DNA of 64,000 nt, taken from assembly GCA_963277665.1 (NCBI GenBank), contig OY728165.1, forward strand, positions 1,151,618,050-1,151,682,049, read 5' to 3'. The position numbers were made by a program, and so were the translations under genes. Below are positions 1 through 14,110 of the stretch, one piece after another; the first letter of the stretch is position 1, and each line of letters starts with the position of its first letter. This DNA is from Viscum album. Lineage: Eukaryota; Streptophyta; Magnoliopsida; Santalales; Viscaceae. Under the pieces are notes generated by a model. It saw only the letters and a list, made by a program, of their open reading frames with translations, did no database searches and had not been told where the DNA came from.

Positions 1-804
1 ATTGCAGGACGAACATATGATGACCCTTGATATATATAAACCCTTTTGATAAAACAAAATATCATCATCAATATCTATGCCAATGGCTTCCAACTGATTC
101 ATGGAGGCATCAACTAAAATACTGGTTCTAGGGGAATTAGGGTTTCTTATGACGTTGCATCGGTGGTCCGAACATATGAATCAACACAAAATATTTCCAA
201 TCAAATGTAGAATATCTACATTCTGAAACAGTAGGGGGATGCAATGCTGTGAGATACCAATCTCCATGATTGGTGGGTATCATTTTAGGTGGTGATTGAA
301 TGACCACTAAAAAATAAATGATTGTAAACATGGGGTAACACATGGAGTTTTTTCCCTAGCATATATAGCATCATCTTCTTACGAGAAGCGAATAACAAGG
401 TGTCTTGAGTCCAGGTGCCCAACAATCCCTTGATCCTATAGATTTTACTAGTTGGAGATAAATCTATTGAAGACATAAAATATGAGTCATCTCATTCAAA
501 AACAAGTGTCCAAAGAATGATTCACCATTACTGGTGCATTTGTAAACAGTTGTGAATAGATCAAAGACAATGGGAAACCATCTAAAAACAAGTGAACATT
601 AAGGAAAATTTGAATGGAGGGGACAATGGGTAGAGAGTAATGATTCTTGAAATATTGAAATCAAAGGGGAAAGGGGGATAGGAAAAATGATGAATAATCT
701 CCTCCCCCAAGTTAAGAGTGGTCCGGGAGTGGACGCGTCGAAGCATCGATCATCTAGGGCATCAAGGTGCGACGATGCGAGAGCCAGAATGAGTTCTAAA
801 ATGT
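1..804. other. Intergenic DNA, no gene seen
   Basis: No reading frame here resembles a known protein. The open frames are short, lie on both strands and lack codon structure. The stretch around 700-790 is less AT-rich than its surroundings (it contains GGACGCGTCG). It ends where the first copy of a 2.3-kb direct repeat begins. I see no promoter or RNA gene. Confidence 0.6.
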
Positions 805-3085
805 TTATTAGGTATATTTTTACCCTCATAGGTGTAGTTGCAGGGTAATTGAAGGTTTTCACCTATTTATGGAAGTCTATCAATGTTTGAGGTCTGATCC
901 CTTTGAATTCCCCCTTTGAATTTATAAAAGATTTTGACTGAATTCAAATTTCAAATTAATTTAATATTAATTAATTGTTTTTTTATTTTTATAATAACTA
1001 TTTTTCTAGATATTAGATGGTTAATGCAGAGAATTATTATTATGGTTTGTATTTTTAGACACTGGATTTATTTTTCGGGTCTTATGATTAATTACATTGA
1101 TTCAAAATTGGTTTTCATGAATGATTTTAGTTTGGGATTAATGTTTTGTAGAATTTTTATTTGAGATAAAGTGAATTATGATGAAAAAAAGTATTTTACT
1201 ATTTAATATCTTTTAATAAATTTTGTAATTAGTTTATTCTACTATGAAAGTGATGTTCATTCTATTATAAAATGTTACAGGTGTGCATCTATTCATAAAT
1301 ATGGTTTTTGAATCGGTTTTGGGTGTGTAAAATAATGGGTTAAAATTTAATTTTTTTTATAAAGTATTAAATGGTTTGTAAAAAAAATTTAATAGTGCTA
1401 ATCATGTTTCAGAAATGGTTAGAGGAGTCTATGATTTTATAATGTACAATTTAATGTGTATCTTGTTTTTTTCATCTTATGCAGAGATGTCTTTTATCTA
1501 AATGATCATATTTTCTCTTTAAAATTTCTAGTCAATTATTTTTGCATGGTTTGTTATTATGAACATGTTTTTGAAGGTAAATTAAGTGATTTATGTATTT
1601 AAAAAGTTATACACATTATGTGATTAATGGTATTGGATCCTTTGGCCTTCGTATATGTTTTCATGATTTTTAATGGAGGGTTGTATATTTGAAATGGGTA
1701 TCAAAAGACATGTTAGGTTTCAAAAGTGGTTAGCGAATGATATTTAATGAAATGAATTATTTTTGTGAAAAAGAACGAAATCCTGTTTGGAACATTTGTA
1801 TACTATGGCTGTTTTAACATAACAATAAAAATGCACTTGGGAACATTTTGGTGAATTCATAGATTAAAGTCCCATTTGGGATTTTGAAATGGTCATTTGG
1901 AAAACCCCTATTGAGTCATATATCTTTTTCAATCGGTTGATCATGATATGGGACGGTATTCAAAATTGGACCACTTTTGGATAATATTTACTTTATGGCA
2001 TGGGAGCAACATTGAGGTGGATTGGGAGGTTCCAGATTCGATGGTGTGTTTTGTTACATATATATTTATCATATTTTTTTAATTTCATGGAACACCCCTT
2101 TGTAAATATAGCATGAGAACCTGTAATAGATAATAGGACTACTACGAATGATTTATACACTAGTTAGATTTCACAATAATTGTGGCCCATATTAGGGGAA
2201 TATTTTTATTATTATTTTTATGGGTTTGGGCCCCTTAGCCAGTCCAACAAGAGAAATAGTCATTTATGAGGGTGTTATGATGTCATTGAGTAGGGATTTC
2301 CTTTAGGGTGAGTCATTTTTATTTGTATGTTTTGGTTATACTCTGAGTTCTAAGGATTTATAGTGTTTTACATTATGAGTAATATTATAGTTGTTTCCCT
2401 CAAATTTTAGTGTCTTGTTCATTGTATAAATATTTTTGGAAAATTTTTGAACGTTTGATTGGTTTAAAAAGGATTTGTAAGTAAATGTTTCTAATGAAAA
2501 TGTTTAACTTCCATCCTTCGCACTTGCGCCTTGTTTTATATTTTGAGGGAAATGAGTAATATATGTTTGTTTTAAAATTCAATGTGTGGTAAACCATATA
2601 TTTTATTCAGTAGTAAAAACATGTTCTTAAAAGATTTCTTTTTTATGGGATATGCATGGGAATATAGTTAGTCATGCCAACCGCCTATGTTTTAATACTC
2701 AATACTATAGTGTTTTATTATTTTTAGTTCAGGTTGTAGGTTTCATCTGGTTAAGATTTCCTTGGGAGATTTTTGGTTTTGGCTTCGAAGAGTAACCCAC
2801 AAGGTTATGTGGAATCTTATTCATTAACGGGATAGTCATGATGTTTCTTGTCCTTTATTTTTATTCCCATTCATTTATCTATCATTGTTCTATTTTATTT
2901 CTACATCATAGTTTATTTTCATTTGGCGTTATCATTTCAATTTGTACTCTATTGATGACCTTGTTCTTGTCACCCACTAGAGAGGATCGGGAACACCTAT
3001 CGTCCCTTACCATGGAATGGTTTGGGGGAATGGTTCTAGATCGACCTAGGTTATTTTGTGAAAAACATGGTATTATAGCTTTTCG
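805..3085 (+). repeat. Long direct repeat X, copy 1
   Basis: This stretch matches 6,334-8,585 in the same orientation along its length, with many substitutions and small indels. Landmarks in order are TTATTAGGTAT at 805, GATCATGATATGG near 1,940, GCATGAGAACCT at 2,111, GGGCCCCTT near 2,230, TGTTCTATTTTATTTCTA near 2,888 and ACTCTATTGATG at 2,946. The offset between copies stays at 5,504-5,529 bp. No protein-coding signal is visible in either copy. It could be an old segmental duplication or the long LTRs of a non-coding element, but I found no PBS or polypurine tract at its edges. Confidence 0.7.
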
Positions 3086-6000
3086 ACACATTAGTGGACT
3101 TTAATTTAATGTGCTCATCATTATTTAGGGTTTTCATTGTAGAAGGAGTATAATTGTCGATCCTGAGTTGTAGGAATGGGAAACACGTCATGAAAATTTT
3201 CTCATTCAAACCTTTGGTTACCAAGGGATGTTTGGGCTTGTTCATTTCCTTTGATTCTTGTGAATTGTTTTATATTTTGAATTGAAGATGTTGTTCATAA
3301 AGTTATCTTTGTGATCTCACATGGCCTATAAAGTGATGCTAATCCATGGAAATTTCCCAAGAATACTCTCTATGATGGTATCATGACGGGCATATGGCCG
3401 CCAACCATGTTTCAATGTTTGCCAACAATAGTAGTTTCCCTCTTGTTGATTTTTTGACATTTCTAATAATTTGATATATGTTTTGAAAAAATTTGTTTTG
3501 GCCAATTGACCAATTCTTTTGGGTCCTTATTTTCTTATATATCGCATGAGTGCACCCCCATGAGGAATCAATTTATGTATAGAATGTGTCCATGGGTGAA
3601 ATTCGCAGTGGTAAACCCTCTAGATGTTAAATGATTCTATTTCAATATTGGAATTTGGAACTCAAATCTTCCTCTTTCCATTTTCTATTTAGTGGATCCT
3701 CTTTCAGCAGAAGCATTGTGGTGAGTTTGGTCATTAGAGGATGTTATGTCATTTTTCAAGGTTCACGTGATGTGTGAGACTTTGGTTATGATCCCTCTCT
3801 CTATACTATTTCCCTCAGTTTTGGGGGTTATGATCAGTGCTATCTTGTAGTGCTGCATTAAATTTACGTGAAAAATTGGATTTATCGAAAACTTTTTAGG
3901 AATTAGTTTTTGACCAAAATCATGTCATTCCTTTGATATATTTGAGATTCATAGTTTTGTTTGAATGTGTATCTCATTGTATACATTCAACCATTATTCC
4001 CTATTTCAGGTGAAAATGATGATGCATGTCAATATTTTAAGTCCATGTCATGGTAAAGTGTCATGTTGAGGTAGAGTAGGTCATGGGATGTGTTGGGGTC
4101 TATTGGTTCAGATCAGAATGTTGTGTGGTTTCCTCTGTCAATAGAAGGAGAAGTGTCATTTGGGGTTTTTAAACCCTAACTATGAGGTAGTAGATGCTTC
4201 AAACAATAGAGCTCCTTCCATAGGACATAGAGTATACCTGATGTGTAGTCAAGAACCCCCCAGGGTGTAATAGATCATATTATAACATCCATCTTCTATT
4301 TGGATTAGAGTTTTTATAATCGGGTCCCTTGTAGTGGGGGATTAGGTGTACGTGAAGCCCCTCATGTTTTCTGTTTTGGTTTGTTCTAATCAGTCAATAT
4401 GGCGAGTTTTTAGGGCATAGAGACCCACAATGAGTCTCATAGAGTTACCCCTAAGGTAATTTAGTGTTTTCCCATTCCTTATTGCAGGGATTCTATTCAG
4501 GCCTCCTTGTGCATATATTAGAGTTTCGTTCCATGTATTGGTATGGTGGTGGGTGGTCTCATGCGAAACCACATAATTCTATGTTCTCCATGTTAGTAAT
4601 TGGGTTGGATGTGGGGGGTTTCAGTTTTGGATAGAGTATGGTTTAATGAGTTACTCATTCAATGTTGTTTAATAGTGTTTTTTGGTTTTGAGTAGGTGGT
4701 TGTGTTTCACTTTGTGTCGTATAATAGTTGTGTTTTTTGGACGGATTTAGCAATGAGAATGTTTTGTGCCTTCATAGATCAATCAACATGAGGTGTTTAA
4801 TATTTTGTGGGGAAGACATCTATTAATTTAGAGTTCATTTTAGTCTCTTGACTTCTTCTCATCATCCTTTCTTTCATTGGTGGTGTTTCGTGACATCTTT
4901 GTTCTTTGGGAATCTCTTTAAACTATAACAGAACATCAGCTTCTATTTGGGGTTCCACATTGTTATTTATTTTTGGGGGCATAATTCATTATGGTGGGGA
5001 GAATTTTGGCACCCTGGTGTTATTTCATTCTTGCATCATGCTCGGTTCAGTGTTGAGAGAGATCTTGTTTAAATTTTTTATTTTTAATTTAATGATCAGT
5101 GTTTTGGGATTAGTTACACCGGGCACATTGGCATGGAAAGATTTAGAGACTGTGGGACCTGCTCGTAGTTCCAAATAAAATAAAATTAAAAAATAATAAT
5201 GAAATGAAATAAAATATATCGATTAAAAATAATTTAAAATAGGTTTGAGTTATAAGAATAATAATTTAATTGTTATTTTTGCGGATGAAAGTATTAATTT
5301 TATAATTACTTTTTTATTTATGAATCTTTATTACTATTAATAAAATGGTGATTTAAATTTTTACTATTAGAAAGGAAATAATGATAATTATTTTTATTGA
5401 TAAAATTTTCATTAATACTATCAATGTGGTTTCTATTTTTTTTTATTCCTATTATGAGCATTATTATCATTGTTAATATTTTTTATGCTAGTTTTTGGCG
5501 CTGTATGTTAACTAAAAGTAGTGTGGTCCACGTGGGTACTTACACAGTTGCAGAAATTGAATCAACCAAATAAAATTAATTGAATGAGTAGAAAATTAAA
5601 ATATAATAAAATTAATAATTTAATATAATTATGATAATATTATCCGAGAGTGGGTAAATTATTTTTTGTAAATGAAATTTTTATTATTAAAATAATTAAT
5701 ATTATCATTATTTTATTTTTATCAATGTTTTAATTATTATTTTTATTTTATTTTTTTTTATTATAATTAAGAAGATTATTTACTATTATTATTATTTTTC
5801 TTACTACTACTATTATTATTGATTAATTATATTAATTATTATCATTTAATATGTATTTTTTAAGGTTTAAAAATTGATAAGCAACCCTACCACCTCCACA
5901 ACCACCACTTTAGTCTTTCCCCCTTCCACCCATACCCATCACGCTACCCTCCCACCTTATGTGACCCTAAGGGAAAAACAACTCTCTTATAGCACTGACT

Positions 6001-6333
6001 TCACCTCCCACCTCCATCCTCCCCGCGATGGTACATAAGATTATTTCTCTTACCCTATGCGTAACATGACGTTATCTATGCAACCATGTTCCAGCATCAC
6101 CCACAAACCCACCGGCCCTCTCCAGCATGACCTGAGGCCTCCGGAGACCCCCAAATTGGTATGTCTCACTGGTATATCCCCCCTCCTTTGGAAGTATTTT
6201 CGCAGGCACACCTCCATCTAGTGATAGACATCTGTATCCCCCACTCTATTATTCTAATTCATCACTTAGTTGGTTTTTCCACTGGTTAGGGTTTTTATTA
6301 ATGTTTATCTGAAAATTTTTCAGTCCAAATTGC
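3086..6333. other. Spacer between repeat X copies, no gene seen
   Basis: This 3.2-kb spacer has no recognisable coding region. From about 5,170 to 5,870 it is low-complexity DNA built from TTATTA and AAAATAAT runs. From about 5,880 to 6,240 it changes to pyrimidine-rich DNA with more GC (CCACCTCC, CCCTTCCACC). If repeat X were a pair of LTRs, this would be the internal region of a non-coding element, but the expected priming sites are absent. Confidence 0.5.
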
Positions 6334-8585
6334 TTATTAGGTATTTTTTTGACCCTCAAAGTTGTGGTGGCTTTGTGGACATGGTTTCACAATAGTTTTA
6401 GGAATTCCATCTGCAATTGAGGTAGGATCCCATGGCATTCCCCTTATGAATTCTGAAAGTATATTTATTTCATTCATATTTCATATTCATTGAATATTAA
6501 ATAAATATTTTTTAATTTTTGAACAATTATTTTGGTATAAATTAGATTTCTAAAGTATAGAATCATGTATTTGGATAATTTTTTTACCCTCATGATTGAT
6601 TTTTACGGTTTTATGATTTATTAGTTTGATGTTAAATTAGTTTTTTTTTAATGAGTATTGTTTGCAATTAATGTTTGGTAACATGTTTACATGAGATAAT
6701 CTTCCTTTTTGATGAAAAAATATATATTTCTATTTAATATATTTTCATGAAACGTGTAATTAGTTTATTCAACTGTGAAAGTGGTGCATATTCTGTTTCG
6801 AAATATTGCAGGTGTTAATCTATTCATAATTTTGGTGTTTAAAGGGGTTTGTGTTTGTAAAGCCATGGGTTCTCCTTTTAAACTATTTTATAAAATTATT
6901 TTTCAATAATTAAATAATTTTAATAATGTGAATCATGTTTTGGAAAAGTTTTATGGTCTACGTGACTTTAAAAAGTGTATTTTAACATGTGGTTCATTTT
7001 TTTTCAAGTTGTACACACAACTCTTTAAATGACTAGTGAGTTATTTTGGAAGATTTTGTTTTTATAAACCTGTTTGTGGTGTTAAAAGTATCGATATATG
7101 TCTTTAAATAGGTTTTACATAGTAAGTGATTAATGGAATATTCCCTTTTATCCATTATACATGTTTTAATACTTTTGAATGGTGTGGTGCACAATTGAAA
7201 TGGGAATCCAAATACATTTTTTGTTGTAGAAGGGGATAGAGTATGGTATTCTATAAAATGAATTATTTTTGTGAAAATGATGGAAAGAAAAATTGGTACA
7301 TTGGTATAATTTTTTTGTTTTAACATTACTTTAAAAATTACCTTTGGATATTTTTGGTGAATTCTTGGTCTAAAGGACTATTTGAAATTTTGAAATGGCA
7401 ATTTGCAAAACCCATTTGGATTCATGTCTCTTGCCTAGTATGTTGATCATGATATGGTAGGGTCCTATGATTGGGACTTCTATTGAATAATACTTCTATT
7501 AATGGAGGGGATGACCCAGGAAGTGTTCGGGGTAGTGCATGATTGTGTGGTGCATTTGGTTATATATATTTGGATTTTTGTCTGAATTCTATGAAACACC
7601 ACTTGCGAAACTTAGCATGAGAACCTAGCATAGAAAAGTGGTTTACATAGAACAACTAATTAACTAGTTAGATTGTGCATTAAAAGTGTCCCATAGTAGG
7701 GGAATATTTTTTTTTATAATTTTAATTGGGTTGGGCCCCTTGTACATGCCATTTGGAGTGATGGATGGTTGTTATACTATAATGGCATCATTGAGTAGGG
7801 TTTGACATCCGGATGAGTCACGTGTATTAGTGTGTCCTAGTTCTCCTCTGAGTTCCTAGGATTTCGCATGACTTTCCCCATTATAAGTGTTATTGAATCT
7901 GTTGTCCTCGTAGTGTAGTATCTTGTTACTTGCATCTGGTTTTGCTTTTTTTAGAAAGGATGTGAACATGTGATTGGTTTATAAAGGATTTCTTTGTAAA
8001 AGTTTTGAATGAAAAAGACTAAATCTAATTTTCGTTCTTATGATTTGTTTTAATTTTTTAGGGTAACAGAGTATGTATATATGTTTTAAAATCAAAATTG
8101 TGGTAAAATCAATATTTATATTTGTAGTTAAAATGAATTAATCAAGGTTTTACTAATTTATGGGTTTTATAGTGTGAAAAGAGTTTTTTTGGCCTACCAA
8201 ATGATTTTTATTACTCATTCATACAGTTTTTTTGTTTTTAGTTCCTACTATAGGTTTCATCATAATTCAGATCACCTTGGGAAATGCTCATTTTTTGGAT
8301 TTTGAGAGTATCCCAAAGGGTTAAATGGACTCTTAGTCATGGACAGGTTAGTCGTGATGTTTTTCAGCCTATATTTTTCCTATTATTCATTTATCTTGTG
8401 TTGTTCTATTTTATTTCTATGCTTAGATTATTTTCATTGAGATAAATCATTCCAATTTGTACTCTATTGATGCCTTGCTGCTTGTTTCCATCATTAGGGG
8501 AACGATAATGCCTCCAAGGCTTTTCCATGGATTATCACGAATGAATAGTTTTGGGTTGACCTGGGTTTGTTCGTGACACGGTAGT
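6334..8585 (+). repeat. Long direct repeat X, copy 2
   Basis: This is the second copy of the repeat at 805-3,085. Its landmarks keep the same order: TTATTAGGTAT at 6,334, GATCATGATATGG near 7,445, GCATGAGAACCT at 7,615, GGGCCCCTT near 7,730 and ACTCTATTGATG at 8,461. Its right edge (TTCGTGACACGGTAGTC) touches the left edge of repeat Y copy 1. No coding region is visible. Confidence 0.7.
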
Positions 8586-10450
8586 CCACACATCAACAAA
8601 CTGTTTTATTGATTCACATCAAAATGGGATAAATAATTATACATGTTATAATATAAATATAGAAGTATAAAAACATTATAAATACCATATTCAAAAAATA
8701 TAAGGATACTATATAACAAAATTACCCCCATGATATGTGGTAATGGTAGAACAAATAATCACTGTTTCATGAGGAGGTAGTTCAGTGTTCACATAAACAA
8801 AATGTTCTTTACCCATTAGATTGGTGTCTGTGCATGTGTAAGTATAACTATTATCATAAAAACAATTTTATGTTAATTATACTATATTTTTACATAATCA
8901 TAGAATAATAGTTTTATAGTTAGTGGATTATGAAAATGAAACTAAATATCTGCAGGATGTTTCTTACCACTTATTTAGGAAAAACCATTTGGTTTTCACC
9001 TTATGGTTTCCTTGGATGGATTTATGATCCTTGTGATGATCTAGTGTGTGTGTGTGGGGGGGGGGGGGGTTATTTGGATATATTTTATAGAATATTTTTT
9101 AACATAATTTATCTTGAGAAGTGTGAGAAATTGGGATGAGATTAGTCCTTTTTATAGTGGAGGTGGGTGTCACTCTTGTAATATTTTGATAATAGAATTA
9201 CATACATGTTTTTACTATGTAACTGTCTCCAGTAGTGTTCAACGTCAATAAAAGTGGGTATATGGTCGAAATATGTCTAAAAATTTCTCATTTAATGTTT
9301 TCTATTCCTTTGGGAATGTATGATTAGAGTTTAGTTCCATATTAAGGTGAATTTAACCATAATCATTATGATTAATTTCATTTACATTCACTAATATTGT
9401 TGGTCAAAAAATATGTTGACATTATTAAAAATTATAAATTTCTCTTATTTAAAATATGGGATCACATTATCATTGTTTTAATCATAGATGTAATTTAAAA
9501 TAATATATATATATATATAATCGTATAGACGGGATGATAATGCAGTTTTTTAATGTAAAATTTATTAATAGTTATATATGTTTTTATAGTCAATTTAAAA
9601 TTGATATTGATTCCAATGACCTAAATTTTTTTAATTGATAAAAATATTATATAATTAAACCTTAAAAATAATAAAATACAAATTATCTTTATAAATAAAC
9701 CAGATAAAAAAATAATTTTGAAATAAAAATCAATATTTTTTTACTATTTATTAAAAATTGAATCATTACATAAAAATTCGAAAAATATCCCTATCCTAAT
9801 TATTAAAATTATATTAAATATATGATTTTTATTATTATATATAAAATCTATATATGTTTGATAAATTAATTTTAATATAATTATAACATTTAAATGCAGC
9901 AAAAATGACTTAATAAAATTATTGGTTTTTATAAGTCATAATTGGGATTATTCTTATTTTAGGAATTTAAAATCTATTAGATGAATATAAAATGATTAAA
10001 TATAATATATAATAAACATATTATATTAAAATCTCTTACTAATTATCTTTAATTTAATTTATTTGGGTAAAACATATTTGTCAGGAGAAAAAATCGTTTC
10101 CCAAAAATATCCCCTCGTATTTCCAATTAGCTCTAATTTTCGTTCTTATTAATTTCTAACTAATGAATTAATATTATATTTATGTAGTCTATATAATGTC
10201 ATTATTTATTTAATAATATTCATAAATTTTAATTTAACAGATTTATAATATCTTATTAATTTAAATAATATAATTTTAATTACATTTTATTATTTCATTA
10301 AAATTTGAATTGCATGTAATGTATGCTATTGAAGAATTTTGATGTGGAATATATCACATGATAACTAGGTATCCAATTTATTTAATGTTAAAGATATTAT
10401 ATAATTTATTTAAAACAAAAAATATATTATAAATTTGAAGAATATTATAT
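8581..10450 (+). repeat. Long direct repeat Y, copy 1
   Basis: This matches 14,111-15,970 in the same orientation. Shared landmarks are GTAGTCC near 8,582, CCTTGGATGGATTTAT near 9,010, a GTCGAAATATGTCTA block at 9,265, GACGGG at 9,528, ATTGATTCCAATGACC near 9,606 and ATAACTAGGT near 10,361. The offset is 5,528-5,536 bp. It is very AT-rich and no protein is recognisable. Repeat X copy 2 lies directly upstream. Confidence 0.65.
9044..9069 (+). repeat. (GT)n tract running into a 14-G run
   Basis: A short GT microsatellite is followed by 14 consecutive G. It lies inside repeat Y copy 1. The corresponding part of copy 2 (near 14,570) lacks it, so it arose after the copies separated. Confidence 0.9.
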
Positions 10451-13400
10451 TCTGATATGTTCTTAGTGTTTCATTACACATATGATAATGAATACAATGT
10501 TTCTAAATTAGATGGGGGGGTTATATTTCCCCTTATTTAATTAAATAATGTTCAAAAAATGTAAACATGATATTAGAAATATATTTCATGATATTTCTTA
10601 TTATTTAAATCCCACACCTTGAGAATGATTTTTAAAATATCTTCTAGAAATGATAGAATATGAAGAGAAAAGGAAACATGGACTAACAAATGTATAGGAC
10701 CCTTTATAGAAGAAAATTAGTTGAAAGTAGATATAAATACATGGAATATGATATTAAACATTTATATGGAGTGATTGAGGCAAGAAATCATAAAAAGTTC
10801 ATAATCAATGTAATATTTATGTCCTCAAATCCATAAATATGCAATGATCAATAAGACCTTCCTTACAAAGAATATAATGGTATTATGGAAAAAAATTCTA
10901 TGTCATTTTTTTCATGTTAAGTAATTCATTTACTACCTTTTAATCTAAAAAAATTTACATAGATTATACATTTTAATTTCATCTAGAAAATTCCAACTTT
11001 TGGTTTTTCTTTGATTAAATTCTAATTCATCCCTTATTAAATAAATTGTTATCCAAAAAATATCATCAATTAATTTTATGGTAAAATAAATATTTAACAT
11101 ATTTTATGTCCCCTAAAAATGTGAGAATTATATATATTGGAATATAACTTTTCTCCAATTTCAATATGGTTAATAAATTAATATCTAAAAAAAGATATAA
11201 TATTATTTAGTAATTAATATTTATTCATCATCTTGTTTATCTAAAAATAACTTATTATTAAATATGACATTTTATAGGTAACTATTTGGCATAAAACTGG
11301 TATCAGCCATCAGTCATGGGTTCAAGTGTCATGGCCTCTCTAACTTGATTGGTTCTAACTTGAAATAATGTTTAATATTTTCTATAAATATATTAATAAT
11401 ATTTCAATAATAAATATGATCGACATCCTTAAAATATGGTTAAAAAAGAAATCTCTTCTTAACTAAGGTTTTTAGTATAACACCAATACATAAATACATC
11501 ATCCATTTATACGCACATTGGTCCCTCATGGGTCTAGGGTTTATCCATAATATCATTAATATTATTTTTCAGTAATGAAATATTTTTAATGATTCAAAAC
11601 ACCTTTGGTTTAATGTTGGTTTTTCATTGTAAAAATCTGTCATATTGATTTTTAATGAATATTTGAATTTTCCTTTCCATATCCCTTGGGTGTGTCAAAC
11701 CATGTGAACATTAATGCCTATTGTCATGTACAGGGTTATGCTGAGTCATTCCTATTACACTTTATTCGTGTTTTATCTCCTAAATACATCGTTTTGAGAA
11801 TCACATCCACTTTAGAGACCAGAATGGGATGTATTTCTACCCAAAAAACATAATCTATTTATAAGCCAAAAATTATGATTTTCTTCTACACAAATCATCA
11901 AATTATTCCTTAGGGTTACTTTCTATAATAATTTTTCCCCTATATCTAGTTCCCTTGCTTTCAACTGAGCATAATTCGGTAACAACTATAAGAACCTAGC
12001 CCAAGAAGGCCTCGAATTGGTGTATGTAACAAATTATGTTGATATGATTACAAAGAATAAAATCACGATGTAAAATGAGAGTATTAGTTTGGGAAAACTA
12101 AACAAATTCATGTGTCTTGTATTAAAAACTAATACACTAATTACCATATAATTTGTTTCTAAAAAACTTCTGGGACAGATTTATTCCATCTTGTATATCC
12201 CGACATATCATTCATAGTATGCCTCTTTGATTCTTGTAAAAAAAGAAACAAAATTAGTTTGTGCTAAAATTCTTAGTAAGGGTAATGTATAGTCAAAAAA
12301 ATAATGAATCATTGTGAATAATAATTATTCCATGGAATATTTCTGAACACTCATGAAATATAATCAATAATCTAAGAAGGAACTGCATAAAATATATAGA
12401 AAGGTAATAACTAGAAATAAATTCCATTCAAATGACTAAACATGAAAAAACCAGTAAGTCAAGGTCAGAAACTGATACTAATTCCATTTAATATATCTAC
12501 AAAAAATTAAACATATCCATAGACATTTTTTGAAATATCACATGGATGAATAAATAATGAAATTATATGAAGGAAATGATTTGTTATTGGATGTCATGTC
12601 TATGGAACATGAAAACCTACATTGTCAATACATTTCACAAGACAATTTAAAACCATCAATAGAACCTAGTTTAATTTTCCATTGTAATTTCTCTCATTAG
12701 GACATATCAATTCATCAAGGAGTTACGTAAATTATGGGTTTCTCCCATCATTTAAAAACTAAATAATTCCTTATATCGAATAACCAAAATAAATAATATG
12801 TCTTATCGGATATCCTTATTTAATAAGGAATTAAAATTTGCAAATATTTTCCCAAATAATAAAATAGATATCAAAGAAGGTTTCATATTTAATGTGGTAT
12901 ACATTAGATGAAATAGTAATATCCTTGATAATGAAATTGAAAATTTAAGGGAAATTTAACATTCAATGATAAAATGAGATTGAATATTTCATGGGCACTA
13001 TAAAATAAATTAATGATGTGAGTGTAAATATAATCCATAGACAAATAAATCATACACCATCCAAACGATGAAAAATGATGGTATCAATATACTATATCCC
13101 ATGTGGAGTAAAATAAATGGTTTTTGTCACAGATGAATAGAAATAAAATGGGTTTTTAAAAATATTATTGGTGAAAATAATCATTAAACATTCCAAAGTG
13201 CCCTATGCCACAATAAACATTTGAATAATAATATAGACGTAAACAACTCATTAAATGAACCATAGTATATTTTGAAAAAAAATAGTTTCATTATAAAACA
13301 TTTAAAATGGTATTATATAAACTATATAAAATGAACTTGGTAATAAGTCTGAATGGAATTTAAATTGAGAAGAAATCCCATAACATGTGTTTCTATTCAG

Positions 13401-14110
13401 GAAACATCATTTAACTTAATGGATAATAAAATTATTTTCATCATTTACGTTATTTATAACCATTTTCATTTTTACCATTATGTTTTTTTCACTTATTATA
13501 ATTTTTTTTATAACTACTTGGTCAATTATGTTTTTGTAGTTTTTTTAGACAAAAAAAATTTATGTATAAAAAAAATTAGTAGGTCAAATATTTTAAAAGG
13601 TTTAATTAAATAAACATATATGAAAAAGTAATCATGAAATATTTATCACATTTATACAAAAAATAATCATATATAAATAATAATTAAATCTGGTTAACAA
13701 AAAGTAATCATCATTAGAATCTTTGAGACGGTAGGTCGTATGTATACATGAGTATCATTCTCATTTTTCTATGATAACTGTGGAATTGAGTTAAGTAGCA
13801 TAATATATTTATAGATTGATAATTTTATAATAAATAAAGTATTACTTAATTTTATATATATATATATATAATTCTTGTGATGTAGAAGGAATCATATCAT
13901 GGCAATGAGACTGTAGCCCACACGTCCACGAACAAGGTCATCACTTTTTATGTGTGTGAAGAGTTAGTAAAAAATGGTAACATTGTATATTATATTTCCA
14001 GATAGGTAATTATTTCATTAAAATATCATATATTATTTTATGACACATATTTTTAATTAAAATAATCTTTTATACATTCCATATATTAATTTAACAAATC
14101 ACATATCTTT
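10451..14110. other. Spacer between repeat Y copies, no gene seen
   Basis: This is extremely AT-rich DNA with long A and T runs and a TA microsatellite at about 13,855-13,871. No coding region is recognisable. The site at 11,299-11,309 (TGGTATCAGCC, then GGGTTCAAGTGTC) resembles the initiator-tRNA primer site common just inside plant LTRs, but no matching LTR could be assigned to it. Confidence 0.5.

Noticed and set aside
805..8585. Repeat X as LTRs of a non-coding retroelement
   Set aside because: No TG...CA ends, PBS, polypurine tract or target duplication could be placed. Kept as an unexplained direct repeat.
11299..11325. TGGTATCAGCC...GGGTTCAAG as a tRNA gene or PBS
   Set aside because: No tRNA cloverleaf can be built around it, and no LTR ending just upstream could be matched to a partner. 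Mentioned only as PBS-like in the spacer entry.
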